Counted from the stretch's first letter, positions 22,435 to 33,190 are shown. The stretch: DNA of 64,000 nucleotides from Symbiodinium kawagutii (GCA_009767595.1 VSDK01028718.1:766983-830982); one strand, 5' to 3'. Translations and numbers: made by a program. The notes: generated by a model from the letters alone, not told the origin.

Positions 22435-22781
22435 GTAAGCAATGTCAAACAACCCGAAACCGCTCACCAATACCAAGCACAGTCATCCAAACTATTCACC
22501 ACCGATCACCAAGCATTAACCATCAAACTGGTTGGGCACCGACCCTTCACAACCCATCAATCCATTCTGCCTCCCCAAAAGTGACCAAACCAATTTTCCA
22601 GTTTCCATTGAACATCTATGGACAATGGTGAATAGGAAGGGCTTGTTCTGACCCTTACAACCTGGATGTTTATCTTACCTACAACTTGTTCCATAAGAAG
22701 GGTTGATCACCCATGCCCTACAGTTTGTTCCATGTGAAGGGTGGATCATCGAAATCCATGGGGTACCTTGTTGAGGTCCAG

Positions 22782-22856
22782 CAACGTGATGCTTCTGTGC
22801 GGCCAGAATGGCAACAGCCAAGCCTTAGAGTTCCTTGGAAGGGCTGATTTGGAAAG
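22782..22856 (+). CDS. exon, phase 2>2, ankyrin-like fragment possible
   Basis: After TGAGGTCCAG the frame gives NVMLLCGQNGNSQALEFLGR then ADLE, ending at AG/GTAATG. The pattern of a Gly-x-Asn-Gly turn followed by a Leu-rich helix resembles one repeat of an alpha-helical repeat protein, but this is only a suggestion. Phase matches 23833-23880. Confidence 0.5.
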
Positions 22857-22876
22857 GTAATGTGGACAATACGGGG

Positions 22877-22984
22877 GGGTTTCTCAGAATATGGGCCCCC
22901 AAAAAAGGTTGGTTTATTGCAATTAATCGTTAATAAGTTAAGAAGCTGGATGATTTGGGGGTACCCCAATTTTGAGAAACGCCC
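22877..22984. mobile_element. introner-like element, family II
   Basis: Ends GGGTTTCTCAGAATATGGG and TTTTGAGAAACGCCC; the repeats extend outward as TACGGG / CCCGTA. The interior has GGTTGGTTTATTG and GGATGATTTGGGGGTACCCC. It begins 20 bp after the exon ending at 22856. Confidence 0.7.
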
Positions 22985-22990
22985 GTATGG

Positions 22991-23085
22991 CTATGGCTAT
23001 AGGTCAATATTCACCAACTAACTACTGGATTTGCTGGTTCAACAATGATTAATGGTTAACAATAGGTGACATTGAGCCAGAAGGA
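22991..23085. mobile_element. decayed introner-like element, family I
   Basis: GGCTATAGGTCAATATTCACC near the left and GTGACATTGAGCCA near the right are a degraded version of the family I ends, with TTAACAATAGG between. Tentative. Confidence 0.3.
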
Positions 23086-23832
23086 CTAAGATGATCGACA
23101 GATCGACATGTACACGAACTATGTGACTATGAGTCAATATTAACCAACCCAAAATCTGGTAGGTGAACATACCAACAGCTAGACTAGTTGGGTCATGTCA
23201 TTGATGGGATGTGAACAACCAAGCGTTAAAGGTAATTACCCACTGCCCTATATGTATAGTTTACATGTATATAAAAGGTTATGTATAGCTGGTATAAAAA
23301 TGATTATGGTCAAGACAGGTTGATAGCGGTTGATATCGGTTTGCCATGGTTGATTTGTGTGAACTCATGACTTAGTTGATTAGTAACCGCGATTACCAGT
23401 TGATAACGAAATATCATTGACCATGATATGGCAGTGGGTGAAGGGCCCGTGTACCCATGGTTATTCACATCCCATAAAGTACCTAGTCCAACTGTTGGGA
23501 TATTCACAGCTGGCCATTTTGGGATGGTTGGATATGACACGTACAAATTGGATATACTGTTGGCAATGGTTGAAAACAGATGACGGCTACGAATCATGAT
23601 GAAGAATTGTTATTTGATGTTATTAGTCAAGAATCAAGCAGGTGAATCAACTTGATTCACCATAGTTCATACATATCATTCATCCTGGTTGATTTACCAT
23701 GGTGAATCAGCCGTATGATTTCACCTCCATCAAGCAGTGCTGAAACAATGGGGAGCTCCGCAGTGAATTCTGGGAACCCCAAAGGTTTCAAGTGAGCATA
23801 GCCGTCTCCTGCCATTTGGTTTGGCTTAGCAG

Positions 23833-23880
23833 GGGTAGGATGACCGAATCATCGCGCAAGACTTGTCCAAAGCTTGTGGT
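23833..23880 (+). CDS. exon, phase 2>2, short
   Basis: Acceptor GGCTTAGCAG, donor GTGAGC. Sixteen residues: GRMTESSRKTCPKLVV, polar and basic. Supported mainly by two strong sites and matching phase with the exons on each side. Confidence 0.45.
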
Positions 23881-23990
23881 GTGAGCAGCGCAGCTTGAGT
23901 TGGAGAAGTGGTTCTACTAATGAAATCACGCTGTTCAGCTGTTTTACTTGAATCTGTCAAATTTACAAATCTTGGGCCACATTACTGGAG

Positions 23991-24033
23991 GATTGCCCGA
24001 CACAAGTCGTTTGATCGCATTTGCGTGGCATCA
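23991..24033 (+). CDS. exon, phase 2>0, micro-exon
   Basis: After ATTACTGGAG: IARHKSFDRICVAS, ending before GTATAGG. Only 43 bp, so support is from phase and sites. Confidence 0.4.
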
Positions 24034-24178
24034 GTATAGGGAACCCCCCCCTTCTTTTCATTCGCAAGCATTGTTGAAAATTTGCGTGTGCTAGGAGGTC
24101 TCACCAAAAACCTCATTTTGAACATTGCTTTAGCTTTCAATCTAATCTTGGTTTCCGACAACAAGAAAGATACAGTAG

Positions 24179-24280
24179 CCGGGCTTGCCTATAACCCACT
24201 GCGGCAAGACTGACGTCGAAGCGTGGATCCCACTCTCACCGATGATTCACCGACTGGATAGCGCTTCGGAGTCCAGCTAA
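24179..24280 (+). CDS. terminal exon with TAA stop
   Basis: After GATACAGTAG in phase 0: PGLPITHCGKTDVEAWIPLS, PMIHRLDSASESS, then TAA at 24278. It closes a consistent four-exon chain (22782, 23833, 23991, 24179). An ATG with an upstream stop appears 1.4 kb downstream, consistent with the end of one gene and the start of the next. Family not recognised. Confidence 0.5.
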   Translation, partial: PGLPITHCGKTDVEAWIPLSPMIHRLDSASESS

Positions 24281-24553
24281 CCCCAGGTACACCACTGGTT
24301 GCCAATAGTTGGCCACTGTTATTCACCATAAACTGGTGGTCAAACATGATTTGACCTTAATTATCATACTTTATCTATCATCCAAGCCCTTATCAATGTG
24401 ATAATTGATATTAAGCCCGTATCTATAGTATCGAAGCCCTTGTCAATCATCTATCATACCTTCATCCAAGCCCTTATCAATCATCTGGGTATTGTTCAAT
24501 GAATCACCCTCAACCCCGGGGCAGCTCATTGGTTGCTTGCTTGCTCAAGGCAG

Positions 24554-24591
24554 AAGGATGGCCAATTGGAGGCATTTCGATCCTCTACCAG
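24554..24591 (+). CDS. possible micro-exon
   Basis: CTCAAGGCAG / KDGQLEAFRSST / AG/GTGCCT. Good sites and composition but only 38 bp and lying between two inferred genes. Confidence 0.25.
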
Positions 24592-24839
24592 GTGCCTGTG
24601 ATGGGTTGTGGGGGGGCCGTGAGCGGTGCTGATTTTGTTGTGTTGTTTGTCAATATTTCCTATCGTTGAGGAGTCATGATCAACCATGATCAACCATGAT
24701 CGACCCTTGTTATAGTCAGAAATTGGTATCAAAGATTATTGTTGTGGGTTATTGACCGTTATTGGTAATTTCAATATACTTAAATCATTAGCAACTACGG
24801 CCAAGGATTGTTAACTCCTGTGAAGAATCTTTATCAGCT

Positions 24840-25640
24840 ATTGGTTTGCACCGTTGACATTTGAACGTTTGTTTGTGGTTTTGGCTCTTACCTTTTTGTG
24901 ATCCATCAGAGAACAAGCAGCATGGTCAAAAGATGACCCTGGGTTTCCGGCCAAATTTTGGCCGCCACACATTTGAAATAAGTAATGGTTTGATGTTGTT
25001 GTTTTATTCTTTGCTGCCCTGTCGTCCTTTTTTCGTCCCTGCCATTTGGTTCCAAGATGGAACCCATTGCATAGCGGCTTGGCATCACCAACTGCAGTAC
25101 AATTATCATTGTTTGATGTATTATTGTTGATATTGGTAGTCAAATTGTGCCATGCATAAGCAAAGAACAATTGTCACATATCAAATGCACCAGTGGATGA
25201 TGCGCATCAGACAATTGATTGCAGAAGTGGTAGATGGCACAGTGGGATTGTTGTTATCAGAAACCCATCAAACATTTGTAAGTGGTCATTTCCATCATGC
25301 TCAAACGCGTATATTTTTTGGCATTGTCACAGTGGAGTTTGTGAATCGCTATTTCCTTTTGGTCACTTGGTGTGGCTTGCAAACTGGTTGAAACTGGTTG
25401 GCAATGGTGATTCATTGTTGAGTACTGATGTGGGACACACTACAAAATGACCATCCAAATTCATGTGAGCATAGACCAGCTGGATACTACAACATGCATT
25501 CTGGTGTTTCTGTATCGCACAACAAGCACTTTTCAAGAGCACTACAAAATGCAAACAGCATTTTTAATGGATGGGATCTGCGTGCATGGCTTTTTGTAGC
25601 ACTGCATTTTTGGTTGTGCAGCACATTTTGTGTGGCCACA
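24840..25640. other. ORF-rich intergenic or intronic block
   Basis: Several overlapping frames of 60-110 codons are open on both strands (for example 25170-24838 on -, 25152-25391 on +). Codon bias is weak and no splice sites stand out. I see no family. It could be a decayed gene or element. Confidence 0.3.
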
Positions 25641-25727
25641 GGGCCCTAGGATCGTAGCTACAGCCAGAGCTTCACAGCCCCTCCCCCTTGATTTTAACGG
25701 GGATGATGAGTAAACATCACAACGGCA

Positions 25728-25887
25728 ATGACAACTTCACAACAACTCTGGTCGCACCTGTTCACAGACCCGGTCGCTGCTCGTTTCCCGGCATTTGCCC
25801 GGCCTTCAGGTGTCCTGATGACCGTAGCCTGGACACTTGCCAAGGCTTTGCTGAGGCAGGGCGCCGCCACGATCATAGTAGGACATC
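25728..25887 (+). CDS. gene B first exon; dehydrogenase-like dinucleotide-binding segment possible
   Basis: ATG at 25728 has an in-frame TGA 21 bases upstream. Reads MTTSQQLWSHLFTDPVAARF, PAFARPSGVLMTVAWTLAKA, LLRQGAATIIVGH. The pattern small residue - helix LAKALLRQGA - strand TIIVGHR resembles the first beta-alpha-beta of short-chain dehydrogenases, but the glycine motif is not clear. Donor C/GTGATT (phase 1); ATA/GTAGGA is an alternative. Confidence 0.5.
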
Positions 25888-25944
25888 GTGATTAAATGTG
25901 ATTAATAATGGCGGTTAATTATGGTAAACACCGGTTGGCACTGG

Positions 25945-26120
25945 TTGATATATATCTATAATTTATATTTGAATATTTATACATATATATATATACTTAA
26001 TTTTAGATGTATAATAAAATACATTTACATATACACATATATATATATTTATATCATATCTTTTTATATATACATATATATATATATTGTATAGTTATAT
26101 CATATAGACATATATCATGT
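25945..26120. repeat. AT-rich microsatellite region
   Basis: Several (TA)n and ATTTATAT runs in the first intron of gene B. Confidence 0.85.
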
Positions 26121-26405
26121 ATAGTTGATTAGTGGGTGATCAATCGTGATATTGGTGATAGCACTGGATACATGGTTCAGCTCTGATTGATAGAGGCTGA
26201 TTAGTTGTTGATGGGATGTGGTCAGAATAGCTGATAATGGCTTAGTAATGTTTGATGATAGTTCATGAAATATCTTAATCATTTATTCATCATGAACTGA
26301 CGGTATGATGAATTACTAAGCTTGACCATCATGAAAAAATCATTTTCATAGTAATAAATCCTGTTACTAGTGTTTGCTAATAGTAATGTTGTTTGTTTTC
26401 TGCAG

Positions 26406-26510
26406 AGATAATACCAGATCATCAAGGTCGCTGGGGGACCCAGTGTCCTGGAATTGCAACTTCTGTGGTTTCGTCTTCCCCGGACTCACCAGTTGATCGA
26501 TCGATTGTTG
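26406..26510 (+). CDS. gene B exon, phase 1>1
   Basis: Very good acceptor (TTGTTTTCTGCAG). The phase-consistent frame reads IIPDHQGRWGTQCPGIATSV then VSSSPDSPVDRSIV, ending at G/GTGCCA. The frame stays open to 26735, so the exon could be longer (GRLMAVLNGYRNGQGLFP). Another frame contains SWNCNFCGFVF, which looks like a zinc-finger start but has the wrong phase. Confidence 0.5.
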
Positions 26511-26862
26511 GTGCCAAGCGAGGGTGCAAGTTGGGGTTGAGAACAGTTAAAGTTGGTCGATTAATGGCTGTTCTCAATGGTTATAGGAATGGTCAAGGAT
26601 TATTCCCCCGTGGTCATCATGTATTTTTTCAGGGAGATATCAGAACACTCACACTCATGCTAGATCCACATCAATGGCGCGCTATTTTTGAAGGTGAAAT
26701 GCAAACTATTCAAGGTAAAATGGAAGTGGTTTATTGATAAAGATCCATCATTAACAGCAATAACCCATCATAGTTGCCAAGATCCCATGGTTAAGCCCGC
26801 CATTGTCAGTTCTGCAGTCTGCGGGTTACAACATGTTGCAACCAACGCGTGCTGATGAAGAG

Positions 26863-26934
26863 AGATCTCCCCCACCTTGCCCGCCTCCGGGTTTTACTCC
26901 ACCGTGATTGACCGCCTTCAGTTTCCTCGGCAGG
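26863..26934 (+). CDS. gene B exon, phase 1>1
   Basis: After CTGATGAAGAG: ISPTLPASGFYSTVIDRLQF then PRQ, strong donor G/GTAAGC. A competing frame (VLMKRDLPHLARLRVLLHRD) is also coding-like, but ends at TGA. Confidence 0.5.
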
Positions 26935-27117
26935 GTAAGCCACCATCAGTTCGGTATTGACAACCGAGAAAGCTGCCTCGTAACCATTGCCTCCATCAGT
27001 TTTTGAAGCTTATCTTATTCACAAGCTAAAGTAATAGTTTGATATGGTTTGAACCACACATTTTTCAATTGTTGCATGGTTTTCTCTGTTAAAAATGATG
27101 GATCAACCCACATCAAG

Positions 27118-27270
27118 CTGTTCGAAACTCGCCCCGGCCGTGCATTGGTCGGGCCTTATCACTGACCGCCTCAGGCGTTTCCACCACCAGCACCGTTCGT
27201 GAGCTACATCAAGGTGCGGCAAACTGTTGGACTGCCCGTGGCAGGGGTGGCGACTCGCGACCTAGAAGTG
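27118..27270 (+). CDS. gene B exon, phase 1>1
   Basis: Fifty codons open after ACATCAAG: RNSPRPCIGRALSLTASGVS, TTSTVRELHQGAANCWTARG, RGGDSRPRS; donor G/GTATCC. Phase fits both neighbours. The first half has a second coding-like frame (LAPAVHWSGLITDRLRRFHH) with donor TC/GTGAGC. Confidence 0.5.
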
Positions 27271-27669
27271 GTATCCACATGGGAACCTAAAGTTGGTGCC
27301 TCAAGACAACTTTTGTAGGGAATTATTATATCTACAGTGGCAGGCTATAGTTCGCACCTAACATGTGGCAAGTCATTGTAGTTGGTTGGGATACTTTTTC
27401 CACAAAAGATAAACAAACGTGCCTCTTCGAATGTTGTTCGAAATGTTGGTTTGGAATCAGTATCTTGCAATTGTCCGGTGTAGTTTCCACCTGGTTGACT
27501 TTTGACCATGTTTGGAACGTGTATCGAGCTTGTGATTTGTATCAACGAGTTGCATTGGTTTAGAGTCAAGAGTCAAGGTTGTACCTAAATTTTGCGATTA
27601 GTTACTGGCCATCAATTCTGGTCACATTCAAGTGTTGGTTTGAGTGATTTTGCACAGTCCATCCAGTAG

Positions 27670-27839
27670 CAAGAGGTGCCTGCGCCACTTCGTTTGGTTG
27701 TGGCCGCTTAAGTGCCATGCTCCAAACGTGCTGTTTACAGCCGCTTCGTGAGCGCTATCCTCTTGATGAGCCCATCATCCTCGTCACGACTGGTTCCAGG
27801 TTCCCTCGTGAGCAGGTGCTCGTTGAGAGATTTGACAAG
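27670..27839 (+). CDS. gene B exon, phase 1>0
   Basis: ATCCAGTAG acceptor. Reads RGACATSFGCGRLSAMLQTC, CLQPLRERYPLDEPIILVTT, GSRFPREQVLVERFDK; ends at AAG/GTGTTC. The stretch PLDEPIILVTTGSRFPREQV reads like a beta-strand and loop of a soluble enzyme. High coding quality. Confidence 0.65.
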
Positions 27840-27970
27840 GTGTTCAATTCCAAAAAGATGATTTGATGCTAACTGTTTCCATGACGTGGTAGTGGAATAT
27901 GATATATGATTTCTTCAACACATTTGATAAGTTCGCTAACACATTAAGGATAGCTATATGACATTGGCAG

Positions 27971-28092
27971 GAACTCCTGGAAGCTGCAATTCCATGCGGG
28001 TTTGTGCCCTTCAAAAGTGCTGAGGGAATGACGTCTGAGTGGGTTTGCCATTGGCCTGTAATGTTTGACAGTGGAAAATCATGTGGGTATGG
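27971..28092 (+). CDS. gene B exon ending inside an introner, phase 0>2
   Basis: Acceptor ACATTGGCAG. Reads ELLEAAIPCGFVPFKSAEGM, TSEWVCHWPVMFDSGKSCGY. The last bases TGGGTATGG lie in the left terminal repeat of a family I element, and its GTCAATG is the donor. Confidence 0.65.
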
Positions 28093-28188
28093 GTCAATGT
28101 CAACCAACAATAGTGATATAACCAACAATAATGGGGAACACAAGGGCTAATGATAGGGGAACCAGCGGTACAGGGTTTAGACCCACAG
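28093..28188 (+). mobile_element. introner-like element acting as intron, family I
   Basis: A 96-bp intron inside repeats TGGGTATGGGTCAATG (28084) and AGACCCACAGCCA (28191). Splicing at GG/GTCAAT and CCCACAG/C keeps the reading frame: CGYG then HIFIDQLGLISPSTSQ. Confidence 0.7.
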
Positions 28189-28238
28189 CCATATCTTTAT
28201 TGATCAGTTGGGCCTCATATCACCATCAACCAGCCAAT
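28189..28238 (+). CDS. gene B exon after introner, phase 2
   Basis: HIFIDQLGLISPSTSQ then either T/GTGTCT donor or a TAG stop at 28244. If the stop is used, gene B ends here and the islands at 28346 and beyond belong to another transcript. Confidence 0.45.
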
Positions 28239-28345
28239 GTGTCTAGGGCTTTATATCAAGACCCGATTGGTATAATAGTTCTTGGTTAATTCGTAGTTTT
28301 ATATATAGTTATTGAGCCTTGTTGCAGTGAGTGGTAGGCTTGCAG

Positions 28346-28509
28346 CCTGGCCCTGCCCAAACTCCAACGAAATGGCACGACTCGTACTGGCGCACGCCGC
28401 GCTCAAGCCAGATACAAGTGGCGGCAGTCCGTGGAAAAGAAGCCTGCGCTTGCAGAAACCACTTTCAGAAGTCGACTTGAGATATACCAACTAAATAGCA
28501 TTGTGCCAG
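28346..28509 (+). CDS. gene B exon, phase 2>1, basic
   Basis: After GGCTTGCAG: LALPKLQRNGTTRTGARRAQ, ARYKWRQSVEKKPALAETTF, RSRLEIYQLNSIVP, ending at G/GTGAAT. Highly basic. A second frame (ARLVLAHAALKPDTSGGSPW) is also open. I prefer the first for length and donor. Its phase would follow 27971-28092 directly. Confidence 0.5.
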
Positions 28510-28663
28510 GTGAATGAATGGTTCTTCGTTGGTTGAGTAATGCTTATAGCAACCGCGTGTGCATAGACCTTCTCTCAAGTATTTGCCATCAACTAATTAG
28601 CTCTCATGTCAACTGGTCTATATTAAGGTCTTACCAACTAGCCAGTTGTTAATAACCAACTAG

Positions 28664-28856
28664 CTCCCATGACCATACATAGCTTCCCCAACTGGCTGGC
28701 TATGGTCATTCACCAACTGGCTCTCCGCCATCAATTCCCCCGACCTTCCCCAACTGGCTGGCAACACGTAAACGTCATGCGCAACGCCATGGGGCAGGTG
28801 CTGGAGTACGAGCTGGACCGCGAACCGGGAATGGCGAGGTGTAGCCATTGGCTGAG
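28664..28856 (+). CDS. gene B exon, phase 1>2
   Basis: The 3' half is strongly coding (VNVMRNAMGQVLEYELDREP, GMARCSHWL) with donor AG/GTGAGT. The 5' half contains two copies of a CCCCAACTGGCTGGC word typical of introns, so the true acceptor may lie further right than ACCAACTAG at 28663. Confidence 0.5.
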
Positions 28857-29529
28857 GTGAGTTGGTGTATGGAAACATGGCAGGAACATGGTTGAGCTAC
28901 TAAGAAGAGTTGACAAACCATTATAGTTACAGTTCATGACATATAGTTAATCCTACTAATAAGAGTTGATAACCATGATTGGCAACGTTTAATCAGGATT
29001 ATAATTATAGTTCATCAATCAAGTACTTATAATGCATCTAATGGTTCATAGTGGTCGATGGTGGTTGATTTACCGTCATCAACCAACTGTGCTTGCCGTC
29101 CAGTGTAGTAAAATGAATGGAAAATCCCCGATTGCATGAGTGTACTTTTGTCAGTGCTAGGTCATGTTGCACTTGCTTGGTATGTGTTTGTTGGGTGCGA
29201 CGTAACTTAAATCAATGGGCAACTGGCCACGAATTCAAATCAAATTTAAATCTGAGCAAAGCTGCAGGTAGGGTACCGACAATGTAATGCACCTCCCATT
29301 TGTTCTTGGAACCATTTATACAGCCCCCTGAGGTGAGCCTATCATGAAGTGTTACATTGTACCAGTTGGCCTGCTTCACAAGCTATACAAGGTTCATGAA
29401 CCATCATGAACAACCAACCATGTTCATGAACCCCTCATCCCATCAATTCCTATCATAAAACTTTCATGCAACCCCAGTGGCCCTGCATGGGAACCTGGGG
29501 GCACTAGCTCTATCAGCCCACCTTGAGAG

Positions 29530-29640
29530 GACTGCACTGGCTGGTGCCAAGCTCATCGGCCCTTCTTCAACATGGATGCTTCGCAGGAGGTGTACCTGCG
29601 GAATTTGGGAGCTGAAGTTTGGTTGTTTGAGGAGGCTTGA
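29530..29640 (+). CDS. terminal exon candidate with TGA stop
   Basis: The frame reads CQAHRPFFNMDASQEVYLRN then LGAEVWLFEEA and TGA at 29638, with strong coding composition over 29552-29637. Possible acceptors: TTGAGAG (29529) or GCCAAG (29551). A competing frame starting at 29477 (ALHGNLGALALSAHLERTAL) overlaps its 5' part. Confidence 0.45.
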   Translation, partial: DCTGWCQAHRPFFNMDASQEVYLRNLGAEVWLFEEA

Positions 29641-29744
29641 TGATTTATGGTCAGTAGTGGTTGATGATGTTTTTTTTCAATGATGGTTGATGTTTTTGTT
29701 TGTTGCTCACTGATGGTACGGTGGATCATTTACGATCATTTATC

Positions 29745-30525
29745 CAGAAAAGTATATCTATATACTTTTCTAGATTTATTATTATATATATATATATATA
29801 CATAAGCAGGGTCTATTGGTAGAATATAATTTGATATGTTTACATATCTATTATTAAATCATAGTTGAGAATGATGGTTAAAAAAGTATCATTACAGTAT
29901 ATTGGATCACAACTCATGACGGTTGGATCAGACCTAGTGTAACTCCGACAACTGACTCACTGGTGTATCACTACTGGTTGATGGTTCAAAATTGTGTCAC
30001 CAAAAGTTGATGATATCAATCAACTGACGCATAACCACAAATTAATTACCCTCATTTATGGTGGGGTTCTGTTCATTTGTAAGAATATTGATTGATTGCA
30101 AAAGTGATCAATCTATTGAAGGCCCACCTTGTTACGCATCATGAACCATTTTTTAGTGGGACAATTATTGTTAAAATTTTCTTCAGCAGATTTCAGCGGT
30201 ATCCACGATTCTTAACCAGTCATTGGCTCCCCTATAGAGCATTGGTATACCATTTTAGATTTGTATCAAATATTGCTGAACGACTGACAAACATGCTCAA
30301 CCACGATTTTTCATCGCCATGACTTTGACCAATAACACAATTCCACCATCATCAACCATTATCATCAACCATTGCTAGACTTAAAGAATCTACCATCGCC
30401 AAACACCATTCAGCATCAAGCATCAAAATCACCACCATTAACCATCATGAGCCCCTGTTACTCATCATAATAACCCTGGTTATCCACCATCATCAACCAC
30501 CAGTCAGCATCAAAATCACCAGCAA
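29745..30525. other. intron with TA repeat and polarity switch
   Basis: (TA)n at about 29786-29802. Before about 30300 the words are TGGTTGATGG-like, after it CCATCATCAACCA-like up to the acceptor at 30531. No exon found. Confidence 0.6.
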
Positions 30526-30531
30526 CAACAG

Positions 30532-30651
30532 CCGTTGCGAGGCCTGTGCCCTGCGTTTGGGGCACCACTTGTGGACCATGGCCACGGTGGCTGGAGCCAG
30601 GGAAGCTCAGGGGTTTGAGCAAACGCTGGGGCGTTGGGACGTGCTTGGCAG
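30532..30651 (+). CDS. exon, phase 2>2
   Basis: Acceptor CAACAACAG, donor AG/GTTGTT. Reads RCEACALRLGHHLWTMATVA then GAREAQGFEQTLGRWDVLG. Phase continues 28664-28856. Confidence 0.6.
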
Positions 30652-30669
30652 GTTGTTTGGGGTGAAAAA

Positions 30670-31880
30670 CACAGGGGGTTATAGTGGTTTATAGTGGTTT
30701 ATAGTGGTTTGATAGGGGGAGAATGGGTGAAAAGAGGGGGTTGTAGGGGTTTATAGTGGCTTACAGGTTTGGAATCGGCTTTGCAAGTAGGCACGAGTTG
30801 CACAGACTCTCCAGCCTGGAAATTGGAAAAAAAATATAGTGGGTTGATAGGGGGAGAATGACATATAATGACCAACAATAGTGGTTAAGAATAGGGGAGA
30901 ATCACCAACAATGGTGGTTAAACTGATGGTTAATCCATGGCTAAACTGATGGTTTTAGAGGCGTGCTGGTGGTGAATGATGGGTAATGATGGTGAAGAAC
31001 AGGGGAATATTAGCTAACAAGACTGGGCTTGAACAAGTACGCATGATTGGTGTTTTTTGAAAATTTTGTTTGTGGTTCGATGAAGTCAAAGTTCTGATGT
31101 GGTTTTAAACATTTTGAATTTTCCCCAATGATTATTGACAAATGGTTGGTTGACGAGCATTTTTTTCCATGACGGGGTGGCTCAAGGAACAACAAGTGGG
31201 ATGTTTCATTTGAAGGGTGCATCACAGGGGATGATCCAGGGGATAATCACCAACAACTATCTTGCTTAGGAACAGGGGACATTGTGGTTTAGCAAGGGAT
31301 GATGACCAACAACATCGTGCTTGAAGTGGTGGCTAATCCAAGGCTAAACTGATGGTTCACTGATGGTTAATGATGATCAATGATGGTAAATGAGTGTTAA
31401 AACTTCAGGGGATTACAGTGGTTAGCATTGGTGACGTTACTGTGATCAATGGCTAAACTGATGGTCAAAGTGATGGTTAATCAATGGTGAAATTGATGGT
31501 TGATGGCTGACCAATGCTCAAAATGGTGAAACTAATGCTTTGTAGGGGATCAGTGACAGTGGTTAATATCGCTTAAAGACACGGGCTTTAAGTAACAACA
31601 GTGGTTTAACTGATGGTTAGCGATGGTAAAACTGATGGTTAATAAAAGCTTAAACTGATGGCTAATGAAGGTTGATGGTTGGTCAGTTAGCTCATGAATG
31701 GCTTACGATATGGTTACCTCGAACTCCAAGTTAAAAGTTGGTCAATGGACCATTTATCTCGAGTTATATCTACCATAACTGGCAATTGCACAGGTTATAT
31801 TCACTAAAGAATCAATGTTGAAAGTTGTGGTTAATGATGGTCAAATCCAGCACAAGTGGTAGTTGCTAGTAATTAACCAA
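30670..31880. other. intron, TTATAGTGG and GGTTAATGG repeats
   Basis: Starts with three direct copies of TTATAGTGGT, then degenerate GATGGTTAATGATGG words. A family III-like relic lies at about 31045-31190 (TTTTGAATTTTCCCCAATGAT, GGTTGGTTGAC, TTTTTTCCATGACGGGGTGG). No exon. Confidence 0.5.
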
Positions 31881-32008
31881 TGCGACCCGTGCAACCCAGT
31901 GCCGTGAAGATTAGACGTTTGGGGATCATTCCAACATGTTCCAATCCATAGGTGTCAACTCGAGCAAAACGACTGCCTACCTTTGAGATCCATTCAAGTT
32001 GCACATAG

Positions 32009-32130
32009 TCCCTTTTTGAGACCGACGATGAGATAAACAAACTGATTGTCGAGGCAGATTCATTCGGATTCTTCGGGATTCTGTGTTCGCTTTTCTTTCA
32101 TGTCGTCATTCACCTAGACGAACTTCGGAT
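32009..32130 (+). CDS. gene C exon, phase 0>2, hydrophobic segment
   Basis: After TTGCACATAG: SLFETDDEINKLIVEADSFG, FFGILCSLFFHVVIHLDELR. An acidic head and then an apolar run. Donor AT/GTGTGA; if not used, the frame stops at TGA 32150. Confidence 0.5.
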
Positions 32131-32197
32131 GTGTGAATTCTTGAAGGATTGATCAGTCGAAGTTGCCTGATTTCATGACAACCGCTGTCCGAAAAAC

Positions 32198-32362
32198 ATG
32201 AGTTCTCTAGAATTTCCAGGGTTCCAACAGGAATTAGGTCGAATTGAAAAAATCCTGCCACTTTTAGAGCACAACCCCCGGGCTTCCTTTCACGATCTAC
32301 ACAAGCTTGGGACTCAGAAGGAACCAGCTACCAAGGACGTGGCTTGTGCTGACAGAATGTGA
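32198..32362 (+). CDS. alternative ORF overlapping the gene C exon
   Basis: ATG-led frame MSSLEFPGFQQELGRIEKIL, PLLEHNPRASFHDLHKLGTQ, then TGA at 32360. Good composition and an upstream in-frame stop, but it overlaps the better-spliced exon at 32268 in another frame. One of the two is spurious, or the locus is alternatively read. Confidence 0.3.
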   Translation: MSSLEFPGFQQELGRIEKILPLLEHNPRASFHDLHKLGTQKEPATKDVACADRM

Positions 32363-32440
32363 ATCACTGGAAGAATTTGCTTTCCACTTGCTGCTACACA
32401 ACGCATCAAAACAAGTGCACATCCAGTCGCACTTCTTCGC
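32268..32440 (+). CDS. gene C exon, phase 0>2
   Basis: Excellent acceptor (CTGCCACTTTTAG) and donor GC/GTGAAC. Reads STTPGLPFTIYTSLGLRRNQ, LPRTWLVLTECESLEEFAFH, LLLHNASKQVHIQSHFF. Fifty-seven codons without a stop. Not recognised. Confidence 0.55.
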
Positions 32441-32899
32441 GTGAACTACCCCGCTATCGTTGTTCAACTTGGTGTAGCAGTCAAAGATGGGGAGTGGAGG
32501 CATAGGCACCTCAAATCACTGAATTTCATTTTTGGCTGGTATCTAAGCAGGAGGTTGTAGAAGTGATGCACCAATCATTTCAAGGTTGGATAATTGTTTT
32601 TTTCTTTTTCTGGGGTGCTTGGAGCCCCGTTGTAGCTGTTGATTGTTGGTAGTTAGAACGTGATAGTCATACAGCTGATACCTGTACCCATGTTTATTGT
32701 TGATGACAGTAATGCTGGCCTAACACATTTAACAACAATCATCACTTCACTTACTATTATGACCCATATCCTTTGTTTGGAATTAGTGGTCAGTGCGCAA
32801 CCATTCCGCACGGCCATTACAAAACCATCATCAGTGGGCTAGAGCAAACCCTCAATTTGAACCTTATCATTATCAGACCGCTATTAACCCTCAGCAATC

Positions 32900-33190
32900 A
32901 TCAAGTCACTCTTAGCGCACCATCCTGAACCATCAGTTAAGCATCCATCAACCGCCAGTAAACCAGCATGTAGCCATCCTAAAGCCATCCTGAAACCATC
33001 CTAAACCACCCTGAAACCATCATTAAACCATGATTAAAGCACCATTCAGCCACCACTAAGCCATCATTCAACCACCACGAAACCACCATAAAACCACCAA
33101 TCAACCACCACTAAACCATCAATGAACCACCGCAAAACCACCATAAAACCACCATTCAACCACCAATTCCAATTCTCCCCGTTTCTTCAG
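32900..33190. other. 3' intron half, CCATCATTAAACCACCA words
   Basis: Nearly pure array of CCATNATTAAACCACCATNAAACC words running up to the acceptor TTTCTTCAG. The complementary word dominates directly after the exon at 33191-33281, the clearest example of mirrored intron ends in the window. Confidence 0.75.

Noticed and set aside
26406-26491. BED or hAT-type zinc finger start (SWNCNFCGFVF)
   Set aside because: The frame has the wrong entering phase, stops quickly, and lacks the downstream His residues. The phase-consistent frame of the same exon gives a different peptide.
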